Assembly: GCA_020630015.1 (NCBI GenBank)
Contig: JAHDCF010000001.1
Span: 81,946 to 145,945 of the forward strand
DNA from: Planktomarina sp.
Lineage (GTDB): Bacteria; Pseudomonadota; Alphaproteobacteria; Rhodobacterales; Rhodobacteraceae
Length of the DNA: 64,000 nucleotides
Direction of reading: 5' to 3'
The translations under genes were made by a program, and so were the position numbers. The notes under the pieces are model-generated. The model worked only from the letters and a program-made list of their open reading frames with translations. It was not told where the DNA came from and did no database searches. Below, one piece after another: positions 9,512-18,534 of this stretch (its first letter is position 1; each line of letters opens with the position of its first letter).

Positions 9512-10708
9512 ATGGAACCGCTTACTTGGGGCGAAATCATCGTCCGCATTTTTATCCAGTTCACCCCAGTTTGGATTGCACTGGTTATCACATTTGCCTT
9601 GTCCATCAGCTTTAAGCGAAAGCTGGGCCTTTATGGCAAACTCTTTGACAGCCCGATTGGTATGGTCGGCTTTGCTTTGGTCGCCTTCTGGATCTTTACC
9701 GCATTCTTCACTGGCGCTTTCGATCTGATCTCAACCCATGATCCATTGGCGCAAGTTTCAGGTATGAAAAACAAAGTCCCCGGCACCCCCCTTCGTGGTG
9801 CCGAAGAAGGGGATTACAGCCATTATCTGATGGGTGGGGATACGCTGGCACGCGATGTGTTCAGCCGAATGGTTAAAGGGTCCACCATCGTGATCCTGAT
9901 CGCACCTTTGGCAACACTTTTTGCGTTTATGGTCGGCATCACATTGGGATTGCCCGCGGGGTATTATGGCGGAAGGTTCGACACGGTTCTGTCATTCTTG
10001 GCGAACCTGGTTTTGGCATTCCCGGTTATCTTGCTGTTTTATCTTTTGGTTACACCGGAAATCACTCAGACCGGCCTTCCAAACTATATGGCGGCGGTGC
10101 TGTTTTTCTTTCCAATAATCTTTTGCACGATTTTGCTTAACTCGCGTCTTTATACGCAACCGGCGAAACGAAATCTTTACGTTGCCTTGATCGTTGGCTT
10201 TATCGTTTTGGTGTATTTGACGGTTGTTTCAAACGCGGGCACCAAGATTGATTTCTTGCCATCATGGCTTGATTTCTATGATCCCGCGGCGGGGCTGTTG
10301 GTGGTGTTTGTGTCGGTGGTTTTTGTGAACTCACCCACCGTGTTCCGGATTGTTCGGGGATTGGCGCTTGATATTAAAACCCGTGATTATGTGGCTGCGG
10401 CCCAGACGCGCGGTGAAGGCCCATGGTACATCATGTTGTGGGAAATCTTGCCGAATGCACGTGGGCCCTTGATCGTCGATTTCTGTTTGCGAATTGGGTA
10501 CACAACCATCCTTCTGGGAACTTTGGGTTTCTTTGGGTTGGGTTTGCCACCTGAAAGCCCTGATTGGGGGTCAACAATTAACGAAGGGCGTAAGCTTCTT
10601 TCGGTGTATTTGCACCCCGTGTTGCCCCCTGCTCTGTCGCTTCTCAGCCTTGTGTTGGGATTAAACTTGCTGGCCGATGGCCTGCGTGAAGAAAGCCTGA
10701 GGGATTAA
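9512..10708 (+). CDS. ABC transporter permease, DppC/OppC type, enlarged
   Basis: Second permease of the importer. After two N-terminal helices comes the GGDTLARDVFSRMVKGSTIVI block typical of DppC proteins (usually GTDxxGRDVFSR). The EAA-type loop DYVAAAQTRGEGPWYIMLWEILPNARGPLI is clear. At 398 residues it is about 100 longer than most DppC proteins: an additional N-terminal hydrophobic segment and roughly 90 residues with two or three hydrophobic stretches (MAAVLFFFPIIFC, LYVALIVGFIVLVYL) are inserted before the EAA loop. A subgroup of family-5 transporters has such long permeases. Three nt separate it from the ATPase gene. Confidence 0.93.
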   Translation: MEPLTWGEIIVRIFIQFTPVWIALVITFALSISFKRKLGLYGKLFDSPIGMVGFALVAFWIFTAFFTGAFDLISTHDPLAQVSGMKNKVPGTPLRGAEEGDYSHYLMGGDTLARDVFSRMVKGSTIVILIAPLATLFAFMVGITLGLPAGYYGGRFDTVLSFLANLVLAFPVILLFYLLVTPEITQTGLPNYMAAVLFFFPIIFCTILLNSRLYTQPAKRNLYVALIVGFIVLVYLTVVSNAGTKIDFLPSWLDFYDPAAGLLVVFVSVVFVNSPTVFRIVRGLALDIKTRDYVAAAQTRGEGPWYIMLWEILPNARGPLIVDFCLRIGYTTILLGTLGFFGLGLPPESPDWGSTINEGRKLLSVYLHPVLPPALSLLSLVLGLNLLADGLREESLRD

Positions 10709-10711
10709 GTC

Positions 10712-12796
10712 ATGAGCACAGATAATTATGACGGACCGATCCTTGAGATCGACAAACTGTCCATCAGCTTTTTCACACGTTTGCGCGAAATCCCCGCGGT
10801 TATGGATTTCAGCTGCACCGTGCAACCCGGCGAGGCGATGGGCCTTGTGGGGGAATCCGGTTGCGGTAAATCCACTGTTGCCCTTGGGGTGATGCAAGAT
10901 CTTGGCGTAAATGGCCGGATTGTGGGGGGATCCATTAAGTTCAAAGGGCGCGATCTTGGCGCGATGTCCGCAGAAGAACTGTCAAAGATTCGCGGTTCTG
11001 AAATCGCGATGATTTATCAAGAACCAATGGCATCACTGAACCCCGCCATGAAGATCGGCAAACAGCTTATGGAAGTGCCAATGATCCACGAAGGCGTGAG
11101 CGAGGCAGAGGCTTATGCCCGCGCGCTTGAGGTGGTGACGGATGTTAAACTGCCCGATCCAGAGCGGATGTTGAAGTCTTACCCACACCAATTGTCGGGT
11201 GGGCAACAACAACGGATCGTGATTGCAATGGCATTGATGTCCAAGCCATCGTTGTTGATTTTGGATGAGCCGACAACCGCCCTTGACGTAACTGTAGAAG
11301 CAGCAGTCGTGGAATTGGTTAAAGATTTGGGCAAGAAATACGGCACATCGATGCTGTTCATTTCCCATAATCTGGGCCTTGTTCTTGAAACCTGTGACCG
11401 CATCTGCGTGATGTATTCCGGTGAGGCCGTCGAAACCGGCAAGATCGAAGACGTGTTCGATCATATGCGCCACCCCTATACGCAGGCATTGTTCCGGTCG
11501 ATCCCCTTGCCCGGTGCGGACAAAAACGCAAGACCATTGGTTGCCATTCCGGGCAACTTCCCGTTGCCGCACGAACGCCCATCGGGATGTAACTTTGGGC
11601 CGCGGTGCGACTATTTTGAGGGTGGTCGTTGCGATCAAGGTGATATCAAAATGTCAGAAGTCCCCGAAGGGGATCGCCACGGGAGCCGGTGCCTGAAATG
11701 GGCCGAAATTGATTGGGATGCCCCCATTGTGGCGGCCAATTCCACCGAAAAAGCAGAACCCGGCAAGGTTGTCTTGAAAATGGATAACCTCAAAAAATAC
11801 TATGAGGTCGCGGCCAATGCCCTGTTCGGCGGTGGCAACAAAAAGGTAGTCAAAGCCAACGAAACTCTCAGCTTTGAGGCGCGAGAATCGGAAACCTTGG
11901 CAATCGTTGGCGAATCCGGTTGCGGGAAATCAACCTTTGCCAAGGTTTTGATGGGTTTGGAAACGGCCACAGATGGCGAAATTATCTTGGACAATCGGCC
12001 TATCCAAGACATTGCGATTGAAAACCGAGGCACAGACATCGTGTCAGATATTCAAATGGTGTTTCAAAACCCCTTTGACACCTTGAACCCTTCTATGACG
12101 GTTGGGTCACAAATTATTCGGGCGTTAGAAATCTTTGGCGTTGGCGACAGTCAGGCTGACCGGCACGATCGCATGCTCAAGCTGTTGGATTTAGTTAAAC
12201 TGCCACGTGAATTTGCAGGACGCATGCCGCGCCAATTGTCTGGTGGTCAAAAGCAACGGGTGGGCATCGCCCGCGCATTTGCTGGTGATGCACGCATCGT
12301 GGTGGCGGATGAACCCGTATCTGCGTTGGATGTTTCTGTTCAAGCGGCGGTGACCGACCTGTTGATGGAAATTCAACGAGAACACAAAACAACGCTTTTG
12401 TTCATCAGCCACGATTTGTCGATTGTGCGGTATTTGTCAGATCGCGTCATGGTTATGTATCTTGGCCATGTGGTTGAATTGGGCAGCACTGAACAAATTT
12501 TTCAACCGCCTTATCACCCCTATACAGAGGCCTTGTTAAGCGCGGTTCCGATTGCTGACACCAGTATCGAAAAGCAACATATCGTGCTGGAAGGGGACAT
12601 TCCGTCAGCGATGAACCCGCCCTCTGGCTGCCCATTCCAAACGCGTTGCCGTTGGAAGGACCAAGTGCCTGGTGGCCTTTGCGAACAAGAGGTCCCGCCG
12701 GTTCGGAATATGGGTGATGGCCATCAAATGAAATGTCATCTGGCCGAAGACATTTTGGCCAAGATGGAACCCGTCATCAAAATCGCGGCGGAATAA
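10712..12796 (+). CDS. Fused double ABC ATPase (DppD-DppF type)
   Basis: Two nucleotide-binding domains in one 694-residue chain power the importer. Domain 1 has Walker A GESGCGKST at residues 47-54, signature LSGGQQQR and Walker B LLILDEPTTALD; domain 2 repeats these (Walker A around residue 400, LSGGQKQR, IVVADEPVSALD). Each domain ends with the oligopeptide/dipeptide transporter C-terminal cysteine motif (SGCNFGPRCDYFEGGRC and SGCPFQTRCRWKD..GGLC), which in homologues can hold an Fe-S cluster. The fusion replaces the separate dppD and dppF genes. Its TAA directly abuts the stop of the convergent gene (TAATTA). Confidence 0.95.
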   Translation: MSTDNYDGPILEIDKLSISFFTRLREIPAVMDFSCTVQPGEAMGLVGESGCGKSTVALGVMQDLGVNGRIVGGSIKFKGRDLGAMSAEELSKIRGSEIAMIYQEPMASLNPAMKIGKQLMEVPMIHEGVSEAEAYARALEVVTDVKLPDPERMLKSYPHQLSGGQQQRIVIAMALMSKPSLLILDEPTTALDVTVEAAVVELVKDLGKKYGTSMLFISHNLGLVLETCDRICVMYSGEAVETGKIEDVFDHMRHPYTQALFRSIPLPGADKNARPLVAIPGNFPLPHERPSGCNFGPRCDYFEGGRCDQGDIKMSEVPEGDRHGSRCLKWAEIDWDAPIVAANSTEKAEPGKVVLKMDNLKKYYEVAANALFGGGNKKVVKANETLSFEARESETLAIVGESGCGKSTFAKVLMGLETATDGEIILDNRPIQDIAIENRGTDIVSDIQMVFQNPFDTLNPSMTVGSQIIRALEIFGVGDSQADRHDRMLKLLDLVKLPREFAGRMPRQLSGGQKQRVGIARAFAGDARIVVADEPVSALDVSVQAAVTDLLMEIQREHKTTLLFISHDLSIVRYLSDRVMVMYLGHVVELGSTEQIFQPPYHPYTEALLSAVPIADTSIEKQHIVLEGDIPSAMNPPSGCPFQTRCRWKDQVPGGLCEQEVPPVRNMGDGHQMKCHLAEDILAKMEPVIKIAAE

Positions 12797-13369
12797 TTAC
12801 CTCAAGATGACCCGGACATAGTTCCGGGTCTCTTTAAACGGGGGAACGCCACCGTATTTCTTCACTGCGCCTGGCCCGGCATTATACGCCGCCAAGGCCA
12901 ACCGCCATGATCCAAAGGTTCGATACTGTTGTGACAAATACCGTGCACCACCTTCCAGATTTTCTTTTGGATTATAGGGATCAACCCGCAAGGATTTTGC
13001 GGTCTGCGGCATAAGCTGCGTCAAACCAATTGCCCCTGCTGGGGAAATCGCTTTGGGGTTCCAGCCGCTTTCTTGTTGAATAAGCTTAAAAAACAGATCC
13101 GCTGGAACACGGTGCCTGCGCGCCGCACTTCGCGCCAGTTCCATAAACTGACCACGGTACTTACCCGTGTATTTACCATTAAACCCGCGCGATGCCGGTG
13201 TACCCGGTATCACAACCGCTTTCGGCTGCAGCCGGACCGAATTATTATATTGGCTTGCTGCGCGCGTATCCAAAATACGCGTTTTGTTTGAATAATCGCT
13301 GCCAAGCGACTGCGCACCTGCCACTGACGCGACCAAAACAAAACTTAAACCTAAAAAACATGTCTTCAT
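12797..13369 (-). CDS. Lytic transglycosylase, SLT domain (MltE/Slt-like)
   Basis: Exported murein hydrolase that cuts the MurNAc-GlcNAc bond. From the ATG at 13369 the protein has 190 residues with a signal peptide ([21 protein letters not shown]). The SLT domain shows the catalytic Glu in [27 protein letters not shown] and the closing [18 protein letters not shown] motif. The tracked start at 13441 adds 24 residues ahead of the signal and is unlikely. It is a short, single-domain member, perhaps periplasm-soluble since there is no lipobox. Confidence 0.93.
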   Translation of the reverse strand: MKTCFLGLSFVLVASVAGAQSLGSDYSNKTRILDTRAASQYNNSVRLQPKAVVIPGTPASRGFNGKYTGKYRGQFMELARSAARRHRVPADLFFKLIQQESGWNPKAISPAGAIGLTQLMPQTAKSLRVDPYNPKENLEGGARYLSQQYRTFGSWRLALAAYNAGPGAVKKYGGVPPFKETRNYVRVILR

Positions 13370-13435
13370 TGGTGTGGTATCCGCTGATTTGACCGATATA
13401 TAGGACAAAGAACCGGTTTGGGCTACTACCCATTG

Positions 13436-13450
13436 GTTCACGAAATGTTA
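13436..13450. promoter_or_regulatory. SOS-box-like sequence upstream of ssb
   Basis: GTTC-ACGAAAT-GTTA differs at one base from the alphaproteobacterial LexA box GTTC-N7-GTTC and lies about 55 nt before the ssb start. Chance occurrence is quite possible. Confidence 0.25.
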
Positions 13451-13504
13451 AAATAGATTTAGTGATTGTGAACTTCAAGCGATCACAAAATTGATGGGGG
13501 GCTT

Positions 13505-13993
13505 ATGGCTGGTTCAGTAAACAAAGTAATTCTTGTGGGAAATTTGGGAAATGATCCCGAAGTGCGCAGTTTCCAAAACGGTGGTAAGGTCTGCAACCTT
13601 TCCGTTGCGACATCTGAAAATTGGAAAGATCGCAACACAGGCGAACGTCGCGAAAAAACCGAATGGCATCGTGTTGCCATTTTCAGTGAAGGACTGGTGC
13701 GGGTTGCAGAACAATATTTGCGCAAAGGATCGAAGGTTTATCTGGAAGGCCAACTTGAAACCCGTAAATGGCAAGATCAATCTGGACAAGATCGTTATTC
13801 AACTGAGGTGGTCCTGCGCGGCTATAACTCTAACCTAACGATGCTGGATGGCAGAGGTGACAGCGGCGGCGGTGGCGCATACATGTCAGACCAATCCGGT
13901 GGTGGCGGTGGTTATGGAAACCAATCCCAATCGCAAAACCAAGGTGGGTATGCGCCTGCCCCTTCAGACATGGATGACGAAATCCCGTTTTGA
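13505..13993 (+). CDS. ssb: Single-stranded DNA-binding protein
   Basis: Binds ssDNA in replication, repair and recombination as a tetramer. The 162 residues begin with the OB fold ([76 protein letters not shown]), continue with a glycine/glutamine-rich linker and end in the acidic protein-interaction tip DMDDEIPF. Its TGA overlaps the start of the next small membrane gene. Confidence 0.98.
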   Translation: MAGSVNKVILVGNLGNDPEVRSFQNGGKVCNLSVATSENWKDRNTGERREKTEWHRVAIFSEGLVRVAEQYLRKGSKVYLEGQLETRKWQDQSGQDRYSTEVVLRGYNSNLTMLDGRGDSGGGGAYMSDQSGGGGGYGNQSQSQNQGGYAPAPSDMDDEIPF

Positions 13994-14283
13994 TCCTGTC
14001 ACCGGAACTGAAAATTCTGATCATCAATTTTGTTGGGATTGCGGTGGCCTATCTTGGGATATACCGCAATCTCAACCCGTTTTCGATTGAAAAGGTTGCT
14101 TGGGGTGATCTTGCTGTCACCCTTCTTGTGCTGACGGTTGCAGCTGGGTTGTTTTTGGGCTCTGGTATTCAGTTCTCTTTGATCTTCTTTCAAACAAATT
14201 GGTTTTTGTTTTCGATCATCACGTTAACGGCAATGGAAATCCCAGTTTTGCTGTGGCTGTTGCGTGATCAGGCGGATCGCTGA
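13990..14283 (+). CDS. Small integral membrane protein, unknown function
   Basis: A 97-residue protein with three hydrophobic segments ([59 protein letters not shown]). It begins at a TTG whose last two bases are shared with the TGA stop of ssb (TTGA), so it is probably translated by coupling. Hydrophobic pattern and codon use look like a real protein rather than a shadow. The last 16 nt overlap convergent aroB. I do not recognise a family. Confidence 0.75.
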   Translation: MILSPELKILIINFVGIAVAYLGIYRNLNPFSIEKVAWGDLAVTLLVLTVAAGLFLGSGIQFSLIFFQTNWFLFSIITLTAMEIPVLLWLLRDQADR

Positions 14284-15386
14284 TCCAAACCATCTGACAG
14301 AACTTGTTTGACCACTTCAATATCAACATCTTGGGTCACGAAAGACTGACCAATTCCATTCGCCATAATGAACGTTAGGTTGCCTTCCACCACCTTTTTG
14401 TCTTGATACATGAGTTGCACCAGATCCTCTGCGCCCGGCAAATCACCGGGGATATCTGCAAGATCAGCTTTCATTCCCATCTTTGCTAAATGTTCGCGCA
14501 CGCGGCTTGGCGATTCTTGGCTGCACAGTCCCAATCGGGCCGAAGTTTCAAACGCAAGCGCGCACCCAATTGCCACACCTTCCCCATGCAAAAGGCGGTC
14601 TGAATAACCGGTGGCCGCCTCTAGCGCATGGCAAAACGTGTGGCCCAAATTCAAAAGGGCGCGATCCCCTCTTTCCTTTTCATCGCGTGCGACGATTTCC
14701 GCCTTCATTTGGCACGATGTTTTAACGGCTGAAATGCGCGCCGCCACATCCCCTTGCGCCATGGCTGGGGCATTTCGTTCCAGCCATTCAAAGAAATCCA
14801 AACTGCCAAGAAGCCCATATTTCATCACTTCGCCATATCCGGCCAAGAAATCACGGGGGGTTAAACTGCCCAAAACATCCACATCAGCCAAAACCAAAGA
14901 AGGTTGATGAAACGCCCCAACCAAGTTTTTTCCGTGGGGTGTATTGATGGCTGTTTTTCCACCCACAGAACTGTCTACCTGCGCCAAAAGGCTGGTTGGC
15001 ATCTGCACATAACGCACCCCACGGCGCAAAATGGCGGCTGCGAACCCGACCAGATCGCCGATCACCCCACCCCCAAACGCAATGACAATATCGTTGCGTT
15101 CAATCTGTTGATCCAAAAACCATTCGACTGTTTTTGATAGGTTTGACCAGCTTTTTGTACTTTCACCCGCAGGCAATGTCAGCGCCGCGTGAACAATGCC
15201 ACCTGTGCTTAAAACGTCCTTAAGGGCCGTCAAATGCAAACGTGCCACGTTTTCATCCGTAACAATCGCCACTTTTGGGCGTGGCAACAAGGGGGCCAGG
15301 TGATTGGCCGTTTGTGCGATGACGCCCTGCCCGATGACGATATCATAGGCCCGGTTACCCAAACCAACTGTCACAATTTCGTTCAT
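14268..15386 (-). CDS. aroB: 3-dehydroquinate synthase
   Basis: Second step of the shikimate pathway: DAHP to 3-dehydroquinate, NAD- and metal-dependent. The 372 residues contain the NAD-binding/active-site blocks IAFGGGVIGDLVGFAAAILRRGVRYVQMPTSLLAQVDSSVGGKTAINTPHGKNLVGAFHQP and the metal-binding LNLGHTFCHALEAATGY and LLHGEGVAIGCALA motifs. Length is normal. It lies 3 nt downstream of aroK, the conserved aroKB order. Confidence 0.98.
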   Translation of the reverse strand: MNEIVTVGLGNRAYDIVIGQGVIAQTANHLAPLLPRPKVAIVTDENVARLHLTALKDVLSTGGIVHAALTLPAGESTKSWSNLSKTVEWFLDQQIERNDIVIAFGGGVIGDLVGFAAAILRRGVRYVQMPTSLLAQVDSSVGGKTAINTPHGKNLVGAFHQPSLVLADVDVLGSLTPRDFLAGYGEVMKYGLLGSLDFFEWLERNAPAMAQGDVAARISAVKTSCQMKAEIVARDEKERGDRALLNLGHTFCHALEAATGYSDRLLHGEGVAIGCALAFETSARLGLCSQESPSRVREHLAKMGMKADLADIPGDLPGAEDLVQLMYQDKKVVEGNLTFIMANGIGQSFVTQDVDIEVVKQVLSDGLDQRSA

Positions 15387-15389
15387 ATC

Positions 15390-15932
15390 TCAGGCCTTTT
15401 GTGTCAAAACATCTGGTCGCGTTGTCAGTGCCTTCAAAATACTATCACGCGTTTTTGCGATTGAATTGTCAGGCAGGCTTTCGACCACCAAATCACTTTG
15501 CGCATAAATCGGGGCACGTTTGGCATAGATTTCTTCTAAAGTGGCGCGTGGGTTACTTGTTCGCAACAACGGGCGTGTGTCTTTATTTTTCACGCGCGAC
15601 CACAGCAAATCAACCGAAGCGGAAATACATACAGACACCCCGTATTCTTTGATGTTTTTGCGGTTCTCTTCTTGCAAGAAGGCCCCTCCGCCCGTGGACA
15701 AAACACCCGGTTCGACAGTTAACAAACGGTGAATCACCTTGGTTTCGGCGGATCGGAAAAAATCTTCTCCGTATTTATCAAAGATCTCTTTGATGGTCAT
15801 ATTCGAGGCTGCAACGATTTCTTCATCCGAATCCAAAAACGGCACATTCAGCGATTGCGCCAACGATCGTCCCACCGCGGTTTTACCCGCACCCATCATT
15901 CCGACCAAAACAACAGTTTTTTTGAGCAGCAT
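15390..15932 (-). CDS. aroK: Shikimate kinase
   Basis: Phosphorylates shikimate at O3. The 180-residue P-loop kinase has Walker A GMMGAGKTAVG near residues 12-22, the shikimate-binding DSDEEIV and STGGGAFL blocks, and the RTSNPRATLEEIYAKRAPIYAQSD region with the lid arginines. It heads the aroKB pair; the start is an ATG (MLLKKTVVLVG). Confidence 0.96.
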   Translation of the reverse strand: MLLKKTVVLVGMMGAGKTAVGRSLAQSLNVPFLDSDEEIVAASNMTIKEIFDKYGEDFFRSAETKVIHRLLTVEPGVLSTGGGAFLQEENRKNIKEYGVSVCISASVDLLWSRVKNKDTRPLLRTSNPRATLEEIYAKRAPIYAQSDLVVESLPDNSIAKTRDSILKALTTRPDVLTQKA

Positions 15933-16044
15933 TTGCGTAATTTTCCCCTGTTGAAGGCCTGTTGACTTGCGCGATCCTTGGCGGGATTGTTAGACAAAGG
16001 CAAGAGCAAGGCCAACCCGGCCACAAAAACAAAAGGCAGATGTC

Positions 16045-16194
16045 GTGTTAAGACTGATCAAGATACTTTTCTATCTGGTTGTTTTCGCAGCCATCGGTCT
16101 GTTGGCCTTTGCCTATTTGGGGCCATTGTTTGGGGTTGATTTTTCTGCCCCCCAAACAACCATTCGACAAGATCTGGAGCTAAACCCTGAATAA
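16045..16194 (+). CDS. 49-residue single-span membrane protein, unknown function
   Basis: An ORF too short for the track: GTG start, MLRLIKILFYLVVFAAIGLLAFAYLGPLFG... ending ...LELNPE. It has a basic N-terminus, one clear membrane helix (about residues 7-29) and a short polar C-terminal tail. Its last codons overlap the proposed CTG start of the following exported protein (at 16187), which argues that the two are translated together. No family is recognised from sequence alone; the hydrophobic helix and tight coupling make it credible. Confidence 0.65.
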   Translation: MLRLIKILFYLVVFAAIGLLAFAYLGPLFGVDFSAPQTTIRQDLELNPE

Positions 16195-17632
16195 GCCTTT
16201 ACCCCTATTGGTGGCAATGTGGATGGCCGGTGCAGCATCGGCCCAATCAGACAGGCCTCTGACTGCGATCGATTGGCTTAATCAAGAAACGCAGACCCCT
16301 TTTCAACAGGTTAATCCGCAAGATTTGGAAGAACCCGTTGCGCGTTCTGTTGTGATCGAAACGGTTACGGTAACCGAACTTGCTGACATTTCTGCGACTG
16401 CAGCTGGCCTTTTGCCTTTGGATGTTGCCAACCTTCCGGCTTCGTTTTGGGATGGCCAGTCGGCAGAAGCCGCAAAAGATTTGATGTTGGAACTTCCTGT
16501 GAACCTTTTGCCGGCACCACGTGATATCTTGTACCGTGTCCTTTTGGCCGAAGCCCCCGCAAACGAAGACATCGTTAATGTTAGGCTGGAACAATTGATG
16601 CATCGCGGTGCCGTTCAAGCGGCGTTCGCGATGATGCAGGAAACGCCACCAGAAACGCCCGAAGGTTTTGCCCTTTATTTTGATGCATCTTTGTTGATGT
16701 GGCAAATCACAGAGGTTTGCCAACTTCTTCAACAAAAACCGCAATTGTCATCCAAATCCGCGGTCAAAATATATTGCACGGCACGCTCAGGGAATTGGGA
16801 TACCGCTGTCCTTCAATATTTTACCCACGACACATTGGGGGATATTCCGCGTCCCTTAAATCAGCTTTTAGGTGGATTTCTTGATCCTGGTTTGGCTGAA
16901 GAAATTGTTCTGCCTCCGGTCATACCTCAGGCAATTTCACCGTTGGAATTTCGTCTTCGCGAAAGCACAGGAACCCCAACACCAACCACAGGTTTGCCGT
17001 TAAAATTTGTTGCCACTGATTTGCAGCCTGCCGCTGGATGGCGATCCCAAATCGATGCCGCCGAACGCCTTGCCTCTGCAGGGGCCCTACCGCCGGATAC
17101 CCTACTTGAGATATATTCACTCAAAAAGGCGGCTGCATCCGGTGGGGTCTGGGAACGGGTGCGCATGATGGCGGCGGTGCAAAATGGTATCGACACGCGT
17201 GACATCATTGCGCTGCAATCGGTTCTTCCCGCACTTTGGAAACAGGCAAAATCCTCCAATCTTCAATCCGTTTACGCCACGCTTTTGGAACCTGAATTTC
17301 GCGAATTTCGGTTTGAAACGAAAGAAGCCGAAGATATTCGCAATCGTCTGACTTGGCTGTCGCCTGTGACAACAGACCTGCCTGAGGAATTGTTAGAATT
17401 GGCCGAGGGCCAAGAAGTAGGTGATGTTATTTCCTTAGCATTTTCCGAAAACGTTTCCCCGCGGGATGTCACAGCCTCAGAAGTTCTTCAAACCTTAACC
17501 ATCGCCGCCGCCGCGCAAAATGGGGATTTGAACGCACTTCAATTGGCCCTGCTGGGCCTGCGATCCCTTGGCTTCGAAACCGCCGCAAAACGGCTTGCCA
17601 TTGAATATTTGATTAAGGTGAAAGGGTTATGA
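16187..17632 (+). CDS. Exported alpha-helical repeat-like protein, unknown function (probable CTG start)
   Basis: A 481-residue secreted or periplasmic protein, mostly alpha-helical with leucine/alanine-rich segments resembling degenerate helical repeats (for example MHRGAVQAAFAMMQETPP, DLNALQLALLGLRSLGFETAAKRLAIEYL). The track starts at TTG 16208, but that lacks a ribosome binding site and leaves a signal peptide with no basic end. A CTG at 16187 has GGAG 7 nt upstream and yields MNKPLPLLVAMWMAGAASA, a proper signal peptide. The conservative start is 16208. The gene overlaps the 49-residue ORF upstream and xerD downstream (ATGA). No known domain is recognised. Confidence 0.8.
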   Translation: MNKPLPLLVAMWMAGAASAQSDRPLTAIDWLNQETQTPFQQVNPQDLEEPVARSVVIETVTVTELADISATAAGLLPLDVANLPASFWDGQSAEAAKDLMLELPVNLLPAPRDILYRVLLAEAPANEDIVNVRLEQLMHRGAVQAAFAMMQETPPETPEGFALYFDASLLMWQITEVCQLLQQKPQLSSKSAVKIYCTARSGNWDTAVLQYFTHDTLGDIPRPLNQLLGGFLDPGLAEEIVLPPVIPQAISPLEFRLRESTGTPTPTTGLPLKFVATDLQPAAGWRSQIDAAERLASAGALPPDTLLEIYSLKKAAASGGVWERVRMMAAVQNGIDTRDIIALQSVLPALWKQAKSSNLQSVYATLLEPEFREFRFETKEAEDIRNRLTWLSPVTTDLPEELLELAEGQEVGDVISLAFSENVSPRDVTASEVLQTLTIAAAAQNGDLNALQLALLGLRSLGFETAAKRLAIEYLIKVKGL

Positions 17633-18534
17633 GCCATCAATGGATTTCAACCTTTTTAGATGCCCAAGCTGCGGAATTGGGTGCCTCAAAAAACACGCAA
17701 GAGGCTTATGGACGCGATCTTTTGGACTTTATGGAATTTCTGGAAAGCCAGAACACAACATTTCAGGACGTGGCGCAAATCAAGATCGAAGAATACCTGA
17801 TCCATTGCGATGCACAAGGACTTGCCCTATCCACCCGGGCGCGCAGGTTATCTTCCATTAAACAGCTATTTCGGTTCAGTTTCGAAGAAGGCTGGCGATC
17901 CGACAACCCTGCCCTTCAAATCAAAGGTCCGGGTAAGGAAAAGAAGCTTCCCAAGACCCTTTCAGTGGAAGATGTGGATCGTCTGTTGGACGCGGCCCGC
18001 ACCACCGGCAAAACACGTGAGGATCGATTGCGCAACACTTGTCTGCTTGAGGTTCTTTATGCGACCGGTCTTCGGGTATCTGAACTTGTGTCATTGCCCG
18101 TTGCAGCTGTGCGTGGGGATCCACGCATGATTTTGGTGCGTGGCAAAGGCGACAAAGAACGCATGGTGCCATTGTCACCGGGCGCGCGCGAAGCCGTTCA
18201 AGTTTGGCTTAAAATTCGGGATGAAAACAAAGATTGGGAGGCATCAGCATTCCTTTTCCCCTCACGCGGCAAAGCTGGTCATCTTACACGGATCTGGTTT
18301 TATAATCAGATTAAGACCTTTGCGGTGAATGCCGGTGTAAACCCCAAAAATGTAACCCCCCACACCCTTAGACACGCGTTTGCCACTCATTTGTTGGCAG
18401 GTGGCGCTGATTTAAGGTCCATTCAAACGCTTTTAGGCCATGCAGATGTTGCCACCACTGAAATTTACACCCATGTGCTGGATGAACGACTGAAAGAACT
18501 TGTGCTTGAACATCACCCCCTTGCAAAATCATGA
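17629..18534 (+). CDS. xerD: Site-specific tyrosine recombinase XerD
   Basis: Resolves chromosome dimers at dif with XerC. The 301 residues show the SAM-like core-binding N-terminus and the catalytic domain with the tyrosine recombinase set: Arg in ATGLRVSELVSLP, HTLRHAFATHLLAGG, LLGHADVATTEIYTHV with the nucleophilic Tyr. The chain fits XerD better than XerC by the PKTLSVEDVDRLL region. It overlaps its upstream gene and the following CorC-type gene by 4 nt each, so it belongs to a three- or four-gene operon. Confidence 0.95.
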   Translation: MSHQWISTFLDAQAAELGASKNTQEAYGRDLLDFMEFLESQNTTFQDVAQIKIEEYLIHCDAQGLALSTRARRLSSIKQLFRFSFEEGWRSDNPALQIKGPGKEKKLPKTLSVEDVDRLLDAARTTGKTREDRLRNTCLLEVLYATGLRVSELVSLPVAAVRGDPRMILVRGKGDKERMVPLSPGAREAVQVWLKIRDENKDWEASAFLFPSRGKAGHLTRIWFYNQIKTFAVNAGVNPKNVTPHTLRHAFATHLLAGGADLRSIQTLLGHADVATTEIYTHVLDERLKELVLEHHPLAKS

